A model generated the notes under the pieces. That model was not told where the DNA came from. It saw nothing but the letters and a program-made list of their open reading frames with translations, and did no database searches. Shown here piece after piece: positions 1-8,872 of a stretch of DNA of 64,000 nucleotides. The DNA comes from Paraburkholderia sp. PREW-6R (lineage in GTDB: Bacteria; Pseudomonadota; Gammaproteobacteria; Burkholderiales; Burkholderiaceae). The stretch's first letter is position 1. Each line of letters starts with the position of its first letter. A program made the position numbers and the translations under genes. The DNA lies in contig NZ_CP155075.1 in NCBI RefSeq assembly GCF_039621805.1, positions 310,001 through 374,000 of the forward strand. The letters run 5' to 3'.

Positions 1-224
1 TTTACGGCGCGGTGCGCACGTGGGACGAGGTATTTCACGATCCGCGTGTGGCCGGCAAACTCGTCCATACGATCGACCATCCGGCTGCGGGGCCGCTCGC
101 CGTGCTGAAGAACCCGCTGCAATTTTCCGCGACGCCGACTGCGATCCGGCGTCCGCCGCCGCAACTTGGCGAGCACACCGAAAGCGTGCTCGCGAATCCG
201 TCGGCCGCCTGGGTACCACGCTAG
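1..224 (+). CDS. CaiB/BaiF family CoA-transferase, C-terminal fragment
   Basis: This is the last 74 or so residues of a protein whose start lies before the window. The visible part ends with a proline-rich stretch followed by LGEHTESVL, which is the usual C-terminus of family III (CaiB/BaiF, formyl-CoA-transferase-like) CoA-transferases. These cytosolic enzymes move CoA between carboxylic acids. The open frame runs from base 3 to the stop at 222-224. The gene is 68 bases upstream of an SDR gene on the same strand and probably heads the same operon, which contains a second CaiB family member at 2004-3185. The catalytic Asp lies in the missing part. Confidence 0.8.
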   Translation, partial: YGAVRTWDEVFHDPRVAGKLVHTIDHPAAGPLAVLKNPLQFSATPTAIRRPPPQLGEHTESVLANPSAAWVPR

Positions 225-292
225 AGAAGTCGAGGCGTACCGCCGGATGAGCGGCGTTTCGATCGTCGATGATACATATGGGAGTAGAGAGC

Positions 293-991
293 ATGCCGGA
301 AAAAATCGCTGTGGTGACGGGGTCGAACGGTCTGATTGGGCAGGCCATCTGTACGGTGCTGGAAAAGCAGGGCTATACCGCGGTCGGCCTCGATATCGCG
401 GAGAAGAGCGCGCGCGATGGTGCCTATCAGCAGTGTGATCTCACCGATCTCGACGCAATCGGCGCAGCGTTCTCCGCGATTGCCAGCCGTTACGGCACGG
501 TTCGGGCGCTGGTCAACAATGCGGGTGTCTGGCATGGCAAGACATTCTTCGATATCACGCCCGCCGACTACGCCTTCACGTTCGACGTCAATGTGCGCGG
601 TATGTTCTTCGCGTCGCAGGCGGTGGCGCGGCGACTCGTCGAAACAGGCGAGGGTGGGGCGATCGTCAACCTCGCGTCGATCGTCGGGCACACCGGGAGC
701 GCGGTGACGGACTACGGCGGCTCTAAAGCCGCGGTGATGGCGATTACGCGCGGCCTGGCCAAACCGTTGGGCGCGCATGGCATTCGCGTGAACGCGGTCT
801 CTCCCGGGACGGTGAACACCGCGATGGGTGCCGCCGTCCCGAAGGCGGCGCGCGACAGATTCATTGCGGGCACGGCCCCGCAGCGTGCGGCGGAGCCTGA
901 AGAAATCGCTAACGTGGTGGGCTTTCTGACGAGCGACGCCGCCAGTTACATGTACGGCGCGATCGTCGATGTGAACGGCGGACTTTACTAA
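293..991 (+). CDS. SDR family NAD(P)-dependent oxidoreductase
   Basis: A 232-residue classical short-chain dehydrogenase. It has the N-terminal TGSNGLIG nucleotide-binding loop, the NNAG motif, a catalytic Ser in NLASIVG, the YGGSK (YxxxK) active site and the RVNAVSPG stretch after it. I chose the ATG at 293 because GGAG lies 8 bases before it; an in-frame ATG at 278 and an earlier start at 269 have no such site. It should oxidise or reduce a hydroxyl/ketone on an unknown substrate. It lies between a CoA-transferase and a ketopantoate-reductase-like gene, 8 bases from the latter, so it is probably part of the same operon. Confidence 0.9.
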   Translation: MPEKIAVVTGSNGLIGQAICTVLEKQGYTAVGLDIAEKSARDGAYQQCDLTDLDAIGAAFSAIASRYGTVRALVNNAGVWHGKTFFDITPADYAFTFDVNVRGMFFASQAVARRLVETGEGGAIVNLASIVGHTGSAVTDYGGSKAAVMAITRGLAKPLGAHGIRVNAVSPGTVNTAMGAAVPKAARDRFIAGTAPQRAAEPEEIANVVGFLTSDAASYMYGAIVDVNGGLY

Positions 992-999
992 TCGCAACC

Positions 1000-2007
1000 A
1001 TGGCACAGAAGATCCGGATTGCCGTGGTCGGTGCCGGCGCGATAGGCGGATACATCGCGGGGCATCTGGCGCGCGCGGCGCGCGCTGAAGTCAGCGTCGT
1101 GGCGCGCGGGCGTACGCTTGCCGCGCTGCGCGCCGACGGCCTGCACGTCACGACGCCGCGCGGGACGTTTTCCGTCGCGCTCAACGCTGTCGACGACGCG
1201 CGTGCACTCGGTCCGCAGGATTATGTGTTCCTCACGCTGAAGGCCCACCAGGTCGATGGCGCGCTCGGCTCGATTGTGCCGCTGATCGATGCGCACACCA
1301 CGGTGCTGCCGCCGACCACTGCCATACCCTATTACTTCTTTCACGGCCTGCAAGGCAAGTTCGCGGACAGCCGCCTGCCGGCCATCGATCCGGGCAACCG
1401 GCACTGGCAGGCCATGCCGCCCTCGCAGGTGCTTGGGATTGCTTACTGGATCGGCGCGCACTCGCCCGCGCCAGGCTGCGTCGTTCAGGACGGCTCGCGC
1501 GCGGCCTGTCCGGTCGGCGAGATCGACGGTTCGAGCAGCGCGCGGGCTGCGCTGCTGAGCGAACTGCTGACCGAGGCGGGGCTTCATGCGCCCATGCGCG
1601 AGAACATTCGCGGCGACATCTGGGTGAAGTTCGTCAACAGCCTGTGCTGGAATCCGGTGGCCATTCTTACGCTTGCCCGCCTCGGTGAAATGGCGGAGGC
1701 AGCGGGTGTCGTAGTTACCGTCCGCACCATGATGGACGAGGCCGATGCAATCGGGCGAAAGCTGGGTGTGCAGATTCCACAGCCGCCGGAGAAACGCATG
1801 GCGGTCACGCTCAGCGCGAGCGGCCACAAGATGTCGATGCTGCAGGATCTGGAGCTTGGGCGTCCGCTCGAACTCGACGTACTCGCGCAATCGATCGCAG
1901 CGTTACGCGTGCTGGCCGGCGCGCCTTCTCCCACCATCGACACGGTTCTCGCTCTTGCGCTTTTGCGTGCCAGCAGGGCGAGCCTTTCCACGCAGCAGCA
2001 TTCGTGA
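1000..2007 (+). CDS. Ketopantoate reductase family (ApbA/PanE-like) oxidoreductase
   Basis: A 335-residue two-domain NADPH-dependent reductase. The Rossmann motif GAGAIGG sits near residue 11, the catalytic lysine is in FLTLKAHQ near residue 75, and the C-terminal helical domain carries the family WVKFVNSLCWNP segment. PanE reduces 2-dehydropantoate, but this copy sits among CoA-transferases and transporters rather than pan genes. The usual substrate-binding NG(I)PWW loop is altered to TTAIPYYFF. I infer a catabolic paralogue acting on another 2-keto or 2-hydroxy acid. Its stop overlaps the next gene by four bases (GTGA), so the two are translationally coupled. Confidence 0.85.
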   Translation: MAQKIRIAVVGAGAIGGYIAGHLARAARAEVSVVARGRTLAALRADGLHVTTPRGTFSVALNAVDDARALGPQDYVFLTLKAHQVDGALGSIVPLIDAHTTVLPPTTAIPYYFFHGLQGKFADSRLPAIDPGNRHWQAMPPSQVLGIAYWIGAHSPAPGCVVQDGSRAACPVGEIDGSSSARAALLSELLTEAGLHAPMRENIRGDIWVKFVNSLCWNPVAILTLARLGEMAEAAGVVVTVRTMMDEADAIGRKLGVQIPQPPEKRMAVTLSASGHKMSMLQDLELGRPLELDVLAQSIAALRVLAGAPSPTIDTVLALALLRASRASLSTQQHS

Positions 2008-3185
2008 GCCTTCGCAACATGTCCATCGACACTACGCCAGAAACCGCCGCAACGGCGAGCCATAGCGATCATTTCGTGCGCCCGCTTGCCGGCATCAGGG
2101 TCGTTGAAGCCGCCAGCTACTTGGCCGGGCCGTTCGCCGCGCAGATGTTGTCCGATCTGGGCGCCGATGTCATCAAGGTCGAGCCGCCCGGCGGCGATCC
2201 CTACCGCAATTTCGGCTCAAGCCGTCATGGTGTGGGCATCGTGTGGGGGAACGCCAATCGCGGCAAGGAAGGTGTCGTGCTCGACCTGAAGTCGCCGGAA
2301 GGTCTCGCCTCGTTCAAGGCATTGCTGCGCGGCGCGGATCTCTACATCGACAACCTGCGTCCGCACGTCGCCGACAAGCTCGGCGTCGGCAAGGAAGCCG
2401 TCGAGGCGCTCAACGCGTCGCTGATCCGTCTGTCGATCACGGGCTATGGCCCCGACGGCGATGCCGCGCGCGAACCGGTCTTCGACGCCCTCGTGCAAGG
2501 GCGAACGGGCCTGATCGCGTACGAGGCGGCAGGCGGCGTTCCGAAGGCGACCAACAGTTTCATGGTGGACAAACTCGCGGCCAGCTTCGTTTGCCAGCTG
2601 GCGCTGGCCGGCCTGCTCGCGCGCGGTCGCAGCGGCAAGGGCGTGTACATTCAGACGTCGATGCTCGACATGGTTTCGTACTTCAATTTCCCGGACATGT
2701 TCCAGCATCGGACCTATCTGGATGACGATTCGGCCTGGCGCACGCCGCCGCAGCCCGTCATGGCGACGCGAGACGGCTATATCGTGTTGTCGCCCGTGTC
2801 GGGCAAGCAACTGGCGAAGACGCTCGAAGCGATCGGACATCCGGAATGGAAAGACGAACTGCGCGCGATCCCCGACAAGGCGGAAATGACCAGCACGTTT
2901 TTCCGGCGTATTGCCGCGCCGCTGAAGGAGCGCGGCAGCGCTGAATGGCTCGCGATGTTCCGCGAGATGGATGTACCATGCGGCCCGGTGAACGATCCGA
3001 ACCAACATCTCGACGATCCGCAGGTGCTGCACAACCAGCTCTACTCGACGCTCGACACGCCATTGGGGCCGATACGTTCAGTGCGCTACCCGGGTGTCTT
3101 CGACGGCCACCTGCTCACCGCGCGTTTTCCTGCGCCGGGCTTGGGCGAGCATGATGGGCAAACGTCCTGGGGAGCGGCGCAATGA
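2004..3185 (+). CDS. CaiB/BaiF family CoA-transferase
   Basis: A complete 393-residue family III CoA-transferase. It opens after a short leader with GIRVVEAASYLAGPFAAQ and LGADVIKVEPPGGDPYR, the classical N-terminal block. The segment PVFDALVQGRTGL carries the aspartate at the position that forms the acyl-anhydride intermediate in this family. The C-terminus has CGPVNDP and a closing LGEHDGQ. The GTG at 2004 overlaps the previous stop; an ATG at 2019 is the alternative start. The protein probably activates a carboxylic acid taken up by the downstream MFS carrier, whose ATG overlaps this stop. The acid cannot be named from sequence. Confidence 0.9.
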   Translation: MSLRNMSIDTTPETAATASHSDHFVRPLAGIRVVEAASYLAGPFAAQMLSDLGADVIKVEPPGGDPYRNFGSSRHGVGIVWGNANRGKEGVVLDLKSPEGLASFKALLRGADLYIDNLRPHVADKLGVGKEAVEALNASLIRLSITGYGPDGDAAREPVFDALVQGRTGLIAYEAAGGVPKATNSFMVDKLAASFVCQLALAGLLARGRSGKGVYIQTSMLDMVSYFNFPDMFQHRTYLDDDSAWRTPPQPVMATRDGYIVLSPVSGKQLAKTLEAIGHPEWKDELRAIPDKAEMTSTFFRRIAAPLKERGSAEWLAMFREMDVPCGPVNDPNQHLDDPQVLHNQLYSTLDTPLGPIRSVRYPGVFDGHLLTARFPAPGLGEHDGQTSWGAAQ

Positions 3186-4450
3186 GCTCGTTGTCCCGGT
3201 GGCGCCGCAACGAGCGTTCGGCCTGTTCTGCGCGAGCCGTTGCCGTGGTGGCCGGCGCGGGCCTGAATATGCTGGTCAACACGGGACCCGTGTTGTTGTT
3301 CAGCTTCGGTGTGTTCGTCAAGCCGATCGTCGCCGATACGGGTTGGTCGCGCACGAGCATCAGTTCCGCCGTGCTCTATGGGCAGGTCCTGCTGGCGCTG
3401 TGCGGACCGCTGACCGGGTTCGCGGTGGATCGCTTCGGCGCGAGACAGGTCGCGCGTTTTGCGGGGCCGCTGCTCGGGCTGGGTCTGGCAATGGTCGGGC
3501 TGCTGTCGAACAGCGCCAACAGTTTCGTGCTGTTCTTTGCGCTGAGTTTTCTGCTCGGCGCGGCTCAGGTGCCGGTGACTTACGTCAAGGCCGTCGCCGG
3601 CTGGTACGACGCACACCTGGGAATTGCGCTCGGCTTTGCGTTGATGCTCAGCGGTCTCGGCGTGGCGGTGCTGCCGCCTTTGTCGGCCGCGTTGATCGAG
3701 GCGGTCGGCTGGCGGACTGCGTACCTGAGTCTCGCGGGATTCGTCTGGCTGGTCAGCGTACCTTCCGTGCAGTGGCTGTTGCATGAGCCACCCAGGGAGG
3801 CTCGCCTGGGCGCGGCGGCGGTGCACGCCACCGCGCGCGCCGACGTCCTGGAAGCGCCCTCGGGCGTGACCTTGCGAGCGGCCTTGCGCACGCGCGCGTT
3901 CTGGCTGATGGCGCTCGGCTTCTTCCTGATTTCGGTCGTGGTCGGGGCAGGCACGTGGGTGCTTCCCGTCGTGCTGTCGGACTATGGTTTGAAGGCGCAG
4001 CAAGGCGCGTTCGTGATGACGATCGTAGGGGCGGCGATGATGGTTGGCCGCCTTGGCTTCGGCGCGCTGCTCGACCGGTTTTTCGCCCCGCGGATCACAG
4101 CGGCCGTGTTCGTTGGCGCGGCGCTGGGGTATCTCTGCCTGGTTGCCGGAATTTCCGCATGGACAGTGCCCGTCGCGGCGATCCTGATCGGCTTCACGCT
4201 CGGCTCGGAAGTCGACGCGCTCGCTTATATGGCATCGCGTATATTCGGGCGGCGGCATCTGGGCGCGATCTATGGATCGTTGATGTTCTGCTTCAGCGTG
4301 GGGCTCGGCTGTGGTCCCGCGCTGTTCGCGCAGCTTTATGATCGCACCGGTGGCTACCAGGCCGCCTTTTGGGCTGCCGCGCTCTTTGCGTTGATTGCTG
4401 CGCTGGCGGTGTGTGGTTTGCGGGAGCGTGACCTGCGGTTTGGCGCCTGA
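3182..4450 (+). CDS. MFS transporter (monocarboxylate/OFA-like)
   Basis: A 422-residue inner-membrane carrier with about twelve hydrophobic helices. The loop after helix 2 reads GFAVDRFGARQVAR, the MFS motif A region, and the first half (GVFVKPIVADTGWSRTSIS) resembles the oxalate/formate and monocarboxylate branch. The central loop is hydrophilic. The ATG overlaps the CoA-transferase stop (ATGA), so uptake and CoA activation of one substrate are probably co-expressed. The next gene is convergent 195 bases away, and I see no clear terminator hairpin in that gap. Confidence 0.88.
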   Translation: MSSLSRWRRNERSACSARAVAVVAGAGLNMLVNTGPVLLFSFGVFVKPIVADTGWSRTSISSAVLYGQVLLALCGPLTGFAVDRFGARQVARFAGPLLGLGLAMVGLLSNSANSFVLFFALSFLLGAAQVPVTYVKAVAGWYDAHLGIALGFALMLSGLGVAVLPPLSAALIEAVGWRTAYLSLAGFVWLVSVPSVQWLLHEPPREARLGAAAVHATARADVLEAPSGVTLRAALRTRAFWLMALGFFLISVVVGAGTWVLPVVLSDYGLKAQQGAFVMTIVGAAMMVGRLGFGALLDRFFAPRITAAVFVGAALGYLCLVAGISAWTVPVAAILIGFTLGSEVDALAYMASRIFGRRHLGAIYGSLMFCFSVGLGCGPALFAQLYDRTGGYQAAFWAAALFALIAALAVCGLRERDLRFGA

Positions 4451-4645
4451 GCCTTTCCAATACCGGCTCAATTCAGTGCGCCGGTCGATGTTTTGATTTT
4501 CGGGGAGCCGGAGAAGTTCGGGACGAGATAGCGGGCCTACACTGCGCTGCGTGGGCGGAATAGCATCGCTACTGCGAAAACCACAGGGACTTTGGTGAAC
4601 AGCTTGAAAAGTTTTCACGATTCCGGGGAATCACCAGTGTGATTG

Positions 4646-5650
4646 TCATTCCAATAGCGCGTCCAGCTGACTTTGAACAATAAGCGAGCGTTCCAGCGGA
4701 TAAGCCACTGCTGCGCCAGTCTCGACCGAATTTTCAAAATCAAGCAACATGCGCTCATACTGTTCCTGGGTCCTACCGTAATGTTCAACGTGCAGGTGAT
4801 CGTCTCCATCGATGTGCCTGATCACGCTCGCGTCGTGGTAGTTGCTGGTGGTGAACGGTGCCGTCATTTCGATCCAGCCTCTGTCTCCATGGAAAACCAT
4901 CGACTGCCTGCGGCCCATCAGCGTGCTACAGAATGACTGGAGCTTGAAGTCGCCGAAATCAATGACACAGTCGGAGGCGGTGTCGGTTCCCGACGCCGCA
5001 CTGAAGCTCAGATCACCTTGTGCACTTACCGGGTCCCGCCCGGTTGCGAATGCCGTCCCAATGATGGGATACATGCCGACATCGCGGAGACTTCCACCGC
5101 CGAGCGACAGGTTATTGCGGATCGATGCCGGGTCCGCACGAAAATAGGTAAACGCGCCTCCTACCCGCCGAATATCACCGATTTCACCCGAGCAGATCGC
5201 CCGACGCACGCTCGCCCATTGCGGGTGATGGACGATCATGATTGCCTCCGCACAGATCAAGCCGCTGCGATCACGTTCTTCAATCAGCTGTCGTACCTCG
5301 GAGGCATGCATGCAGATCGGTTTTTCGCAAAGAACATGTTTCCCAGCCCGGAGCGCTGCAACGGTCCACGGGAAATGCAACGCGTTCGGAACCGGGACAT
5401 ACACTGCGTCCACCTCAGGATGCGAAAGGACGTCGTTATAGTTGTCGGTCACGTGACTTACCGCATGCTTACGAGCAAGTAGCGTGGCTTTTTCGATGTC
5501 TCTACTCGCGACAACGGGGACCCGACTACCTATCCGCCGAAGCGAGGGTAGGATGACCGAATCCGCAATGGTCGCTGCGCCGAGTATGCCCCACCGAAGG
5601 CCAACCCTTTGATCGTGCTGGCCCGCCTGGTCGATTGTTCGCATCATCAT
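4646..5650 (-). CDS. Gfo/Idh/MocA family oxidoreductase
   Basis: A 334-residue NAD(P)-dependent oxidoreductase. The N-terminus has RWGILGAATIADSVILPSL (nucleotide binding), then AGKHVLCEKPI, the family hallmark with the EKP lysine near residue 110. The C-terminal half is an alpha/beta substrate domain (GGGSLRDVGMYPI). Family members oxidise sugars, inositols or hydroxylated ring compounds. It begins with three consecutive ATG codons and has only a weak ribosome site, so the exact start is uncertain by a few codons. It follows the porin gene on the same strand and may share its promoter. Confidence 0.87.
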   Translation of the reverse strand: MMMRTIDQAGQHDQRVGLRWGILGAATIADSVILPSLRRIGSRVPVVASRDIEKATLLARKHAVSHVTDNYNDVLSHPEVDAVYVPVPNALHFPWTVAALRAGKHVLCEKPICMHASEVRQLIEERDRSGLICAEAIMIVHHPQWASVRRAICSGEIGDIRRVGGAFTYFRADPASIRNNLSLGGGSLRDVGMYPIIGTAFATGRDPVSAQGDLSFSAASGTDTASDCVIDFGDFKLQSFCSTLMGRRQSMVFHGDRGWIEMTAPFTTSNYHDASVIRHIDGDDHLHVEHYGRTQEQYERMLLDFENSVETGAAVAYPLERSLIVQSQLDALLE

Positions 5651-5786
5651 TCAACGGGAAAAAAGCATTCTGAAATGGATGGACGACAGCTTCAGTAGCG
5701 CCCTGACGTGGTGGGCCACTGTAGCGTTTGCTCTGATGTACGGCACTGTCGTCGCGGTTTTTAACGGTGGCCAGCAATTGCGACGG

Positions 5787-6974
5787 TCAGAACCGATGGC
5801 GCATCGCGAGCCTGATCGCGACCTGCCGCGGCGTTGACGAGTCGCCCAGATTGCCGATATTCGCGACGGCGGCGCCGCCGGTCGAGGACACGCCGGACGC
5901 CTTCTGGACAGACGCCTCCGCGTAAAAGTCTGTCCGTTTCGACAGGAAATAGTCCGCCAGCGCGGCCAGCTGATTAAAGTGCTGATTGCCGACAGTGCCA
6001 CCCGTGCCGTTGTCGACCGCATTGCCTTTCGTGTATGTATAGCCAAGTCCAGCGTAGAACGCCGGCGTGAACTGATACTTGATGCCCGCTTCAGCCGTGT
6101 TGAACTTCGCGCTATTACCGCGGAGTGCTGTAATGTTTCCGTACTCGACATTCGAGTAACCGATATTCATGATCGCGCCACCCATCGTATAGGTTGCGCC
6201 CGCAGCAATGACCTGATACGAACTCGCACTGACATAGCCGCTATTCAGCACGCCGCTCAACTGAGTGGCGCCATTCGGGTTCCCGGTGAAGAAGCCGGTG
6301 CTGCCCGCCGCGCCCGTAGGATTCTTGAAGTATTCATAAGCCGCGCCGAGTGCGAGCGAGCCATTCGTGTACGCGACCCCTGCGTTGTATCCGCTGCCGC
6401 CAGTGATGTTGCCTGCCTGTCCGCCGAGGCTCCATTCCCCGCCGAACGTCAGCCCGTGATAGTTGGCGCTGGCGTACCGGATCGTGTTGTTCAGACGCAG
6501 GGAATTGTTCGTGTTATCGAGGTCGCCGGGATGAGCGAAAGCGGCGCTGCCGAGATAACCCAGCGTTGTCACGGGCTGGACGTACCAGAAGGTCGAGTCG
6601 TATTGACGACCGAGGGTGATCGCGCCGAACGTCGCACTGGAAATCCCAACGAACGCCTGGCGACCGAACTCCGCACCGCCTTGTGCGAGCGCGCCGTTGT
6701 TCAGGTTGACACCCGACTCAAGGGTAAAGATGGCGGCCAGCCCGCCGCCCAGATCTTCCGATCCTTTCAGACCCCAGCGGCTGCCGTTGATGCCGTTCGT
6801 CGAGTCGAGCGTCCACTGACGCCCACCCACGTTGCGGCCATTCACGACGTTCTTGTTGTTGTTCACGAACTGCAGTCCTTCGTCGATCAGCCCATACAGG
6901 GTCACCGAGGTTTGCGCATGTGCGTAAGTGGCGCACAGCAACGTTAAGGCAGCGGTTAGCGCGTGCTTCTTCAT
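5787..6974 (-). CDS. Gram-negative general porin (Burkholderia OmpC-like)
   Basis: A 395-residue outer-membrane porin. It has a signal peptide cleaved after TYAHA, then SVTLYGLIDEGLQF, the typical first beta strand of Burkholderiales trimeric porins. Alternating beta strands follow and the protein ends in a terminal phenylalanine (MRHRF), the outer-membrane assembly signal. The ATG at 6974 has GGAG close upstream; a longer frame to 7082 lacks a site and would add a non-signal leader. The gene is divergent from a fused CoA-transferase, and the shared spacer carries IclR-type operator sequences, so it probably admits the substrate of that catabolic operon. Confidence 0.93.
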   Translation of the reverse strand: MKKHALTAALTLLCATYAHAQTSVTLYGLIDEGLQFVNNNKNVVNGRNVGGRQWTLDSTNGINGSRWGLKGSEDLGGGLAAIFTLESGVNLNNGALAQGGAEFGRQAFVGISSATFGAITLGRQYDSTFWYVQPVTTLGYLGSAAFAHPGDLDNTNNSLRLNNTIRYASANYHGLTFGGEWSLGGQAGNITGGSGYNAGVAYTNGSLALGAAYEYFKNPTGAAGSTGFFTGNPNGATQLSGVLNSGYVSASSYQVIAAGATYTMGGAIMNIGYSNVEYGNITALRGNSAKFNTAEAGIKYQFTPAFYAGLGYTYTKGNAVDNGTGGTVGNQHFNQLAALADYFLSKRTDFYAEASVQKASGVSSTGGAAVANIGNLGDSSTPRQVAIRLAMRHRF

Positions 6975-7053
6975 GTCTCCAATCTCCTGATTATCGTTGT
7001 CGCGACGGGCGATGTCCGGTTGTAGACACCGGTGGTGCAGGCGTTTTAAAAGT

Positions 7054-7081
7054 TGGAAAACTATTCTAGAAAATGTTTCCA
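7054..7081. promoter_or_regulatory. Degenerate pair of IclR-type operator sites near the porin promoter
   Basis: Two adjoining 15-base elements, TGGAAAACTATTCTA (7054-7068) and TAGAAAATGTTTCCA (7067-7081), match the E. coli IclR consensus TGGAAATNATTTCCA at 10 and 11 of 14 defined positions. Together they form an imperfect inverted repeat with TTGGAAA and TTTCCAA arms. They lie about 80-110 bases upstream of the porin start. The likely binder is the IclR family protein encoded at 12571-13362. Binding is inferred, not shown. Confidence 0.5.
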
Positions 7082-7215
7082 AGAATTATAAGGCGGCTCG
7101 CTCGCCGGGATGCAAGCGATTTTTCACCAGGGCTTGTACCGACCCGTTGCGACGGCAGGACATGTGTCGAAGTGTTGACGAATGGTTTTCGTTGCCCTAA
7201 TCTGAAAAAGCTTTC

Positions 7216-7230
7216 TGGAAAAGATTTCCA
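7216..7230. promoter_or_regulatory. Near-perfect IclR-type operator upstream of the fused CoA-transferase
   Basis: TGGAAAAGATTTCCA matches the IclR consensus TGGAAATNATTTCCA at 13 of 14 defined positions. It ends 18 bases before the ATG of the CoA-transferase at 7249 and just before its GGAG ribosome site at 7239. A site this close to the start would be expected to overlap or follow the promoter. An IclR family regulator is encoded in the same run of genes at 12571. Confidence 0.65.
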
Positions 7231-7248
7231 ACTAAAACGGAGACAGGC

Positions 7249-8853
7249 ATGCATCTGGGTACGGCAGCTCAGGCCGCTCGACTGATTGGCGATGGCGACA
7301 CGGTATTGATCACGGGCTCCGGCTCCGGCATGGCGGTGCCCGAGGCCCTACTCGCTGCAATCGAGCGGCGCTTCAAGGAAGAAGGAGCACCGCGCAAAAT
7401 CACGGCGATTCATCCGGTCGGTCTCGGAAATCGTGGTAACGAGCTGGGTGCGAGCCACTTTGCACATGAGGGGCTGCTCAAGCGCGTGGTTTGCGGGACG
7501 ATCGTCGACGCACCGCCGATCGCGAAACTGGCCATGGCCAATCGCATCGAGGCGTACACGTTGCCGCAGGGCGTGCTCTCGCAACTCATCCGCGAAATTG
7601 CGGGCGGGCGGCCGGGTCTGACGACCCATGTCGGATTGAACACCTTCGTCGACCCGCGTCATCAGGGCGGCAAACAGAGTTCGATTGCAACTGAAGACCT
7701 GGTCGAACTGGTCGAACGTGACGGGCGCGAGTGGCTGTTCTACAAGTCGTTCAAACCGGATGTGGCGTTGTTGCGCGGCACGACTGCTGACGAGGACGGC
7801 AATATCTCGCACGAGCACGAAGCAATTTTTGGTGAAATGCTGTCGATGGCCCAGGCCGTGCGGCGCTGCGGCGGCGTGGTGATCGTCCAGGTCAAGCGGC
7901 TTGCAAAGCGTGGCACGCTGCCCGCGAAAAGCGTCAAGATTCCCGGCAATCTGGTGGATTTCGTCGTTGTGGAACCGAACCAGATGCAGACCTACCAGAC
8001 TTTTTACGACCCCTCGTTTGCCGGTGAACTGAAGACGCCGCTCACGACGTTTCCTGAGTTGCCGCTTGACGAACGCGGCGTGATCGCACGGCGCGCTGCG
8101 CTGGAGTTGAGGCGCGGCGCGGTCTGCAATATCGGCTCAGGCGTATGTACGGGTATCGGTCTGGTTGCCGCGCGGGAAGATGTTCTGGATCTCGTCACCC
8201 TGACCAATGAGCAAGGTCTGACCGGTGGCGCGCCTGCCAATGGACTCGATGCAGGCGCGGCGCGCAACTATGCAGCCATCGTCGACCAGCCCTATCAATT
8301 CGACTTCTATGACGGCGGTGGGATCGACATCGCGTTCCTCTCCTGCGTCGAAATCGACCGTACTGGTAACGTCAATATCACGCGCTTCGCCGATCGCCTG
8401 GTCGGCGTCGGCGGCTTCATCAACATTAGCCAGAACGCCAAGAAGATGGTGTTCGGCGGCTCGTTCACCGCAGGCGGTCTGACGGTTGCGGTCGAGAACG
8501 GCGCATTGAAGATTGTCGAGGAAGGGCGTCATTCGAAGTTCGTCGAATCGCTCGCGCAGATATCGTTCAGCTCGAAAAATGCACGCGAAGCGGGGCAGAC
8601 CGTCCTCTATGTCACGGAGCGGGCCGTCTTTTCGCTCCTGCGCGATGGCTTGACGCTGATTGAGATTGCACCCGGCATCGATCTGCAAAAGGATGTACTC
8701 GACCGTATTCCATTCGGGATCGACGTGGCGCCCGATCTGAAAACAATGCCCGCCGAAGTCTTTTCCAATGGATCGCTCGGTTTGCAGGCGCGACTCAAAA
8801 GCGAGCCATTGCCGATGCATCCCAAAGTCAAAGCGCTGCTGAACGACCAATAG
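7249..8853 (+). CDS. Fused acyl-CoA:acetate/3-ketoacid CoA-transferase (family I)
   Basis: A 534-residue single-chain family I CoA-transferase, with the alpha and beta halves of AtoD/AtoA-type enzymes joined as in propionate CoA-transferase. The N-terminal half has ITGSGSGMAVPEALL and GTTADEDGN. The C-terminal half holds TLTNEQGLTGGAP, where Glu321 sits at the position of the catalytic glutamate that forms the enzyme-CoA thioester. It ends with a DLKTMPAEVF segment. It heads a long rightward operon, has GGAG ten bases before its ATG and is preceded by a strong IclR-type operator. A close paralogue lies at 15290 at the end of the same run. Confidence 0.92.
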   Translation: MHLGTAAQAARLIGDGDTVLITGSGSGMAVPEALLAAIERRFKEEGAPRKITAIHPVGLGNRGNELGASHFAHEGLLKRVVCGTIVDAPPIAKLAMANRIEAYTLPQGVLSQLIREIAGGRPGLTTHVGLNTFVDPRHQGGKQSSIATEDLVELVERDGREWLFYKSFKPDVALLRGTTADEDGNISHEHEAIFGEMLSMAQAVRRCGGVVIVQVKRLAKRGTLPAKSVKIPGNLVDFVVVEPNQMQTYQTFYDPSFAGELKTPLTTFPELPLDERGVIARRAALELRRGAVCNIGSGVCTGIGLVAAREDVLDLVTLTNEQGLTGGAPANGLDAGAARNYAAIVDQPYQFDFYDGGGIDIAFLSCVEIDRTGNVNITRFADRLVGVGGFINISQNAKKMVFGGSFTAGGLTVAVENGALKIVEEGRHSKFVESLAQISFSSKNAREAGQTVLYVTERAVFSLLRDGLTLIEIAPGIDLQKDVLDRIPFGIDVAPDLKTMPAEVFSNGSLGLQARLKSEPLPMHPKVKALLNDQ

Positions 8854-8872
8854 ACAAGACAAGGAGACAGAC

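Noticed and set aside
221..1006. Long leftward open frame of 261 codons over the SDR gene
   Set aside because: It is the complement of a well-supported SDR gene in GC-rich DNA, has an arginine/histidine-rich translation and no start signal.
3086..4618. 510-codon leftward open frame over the MFS transporter
   Set aside because: Low-complexity, Gln/Arg/His-rich translation typical of antisense frames in GC-rich genes; the rightward MFS protein has clear membrane helices.
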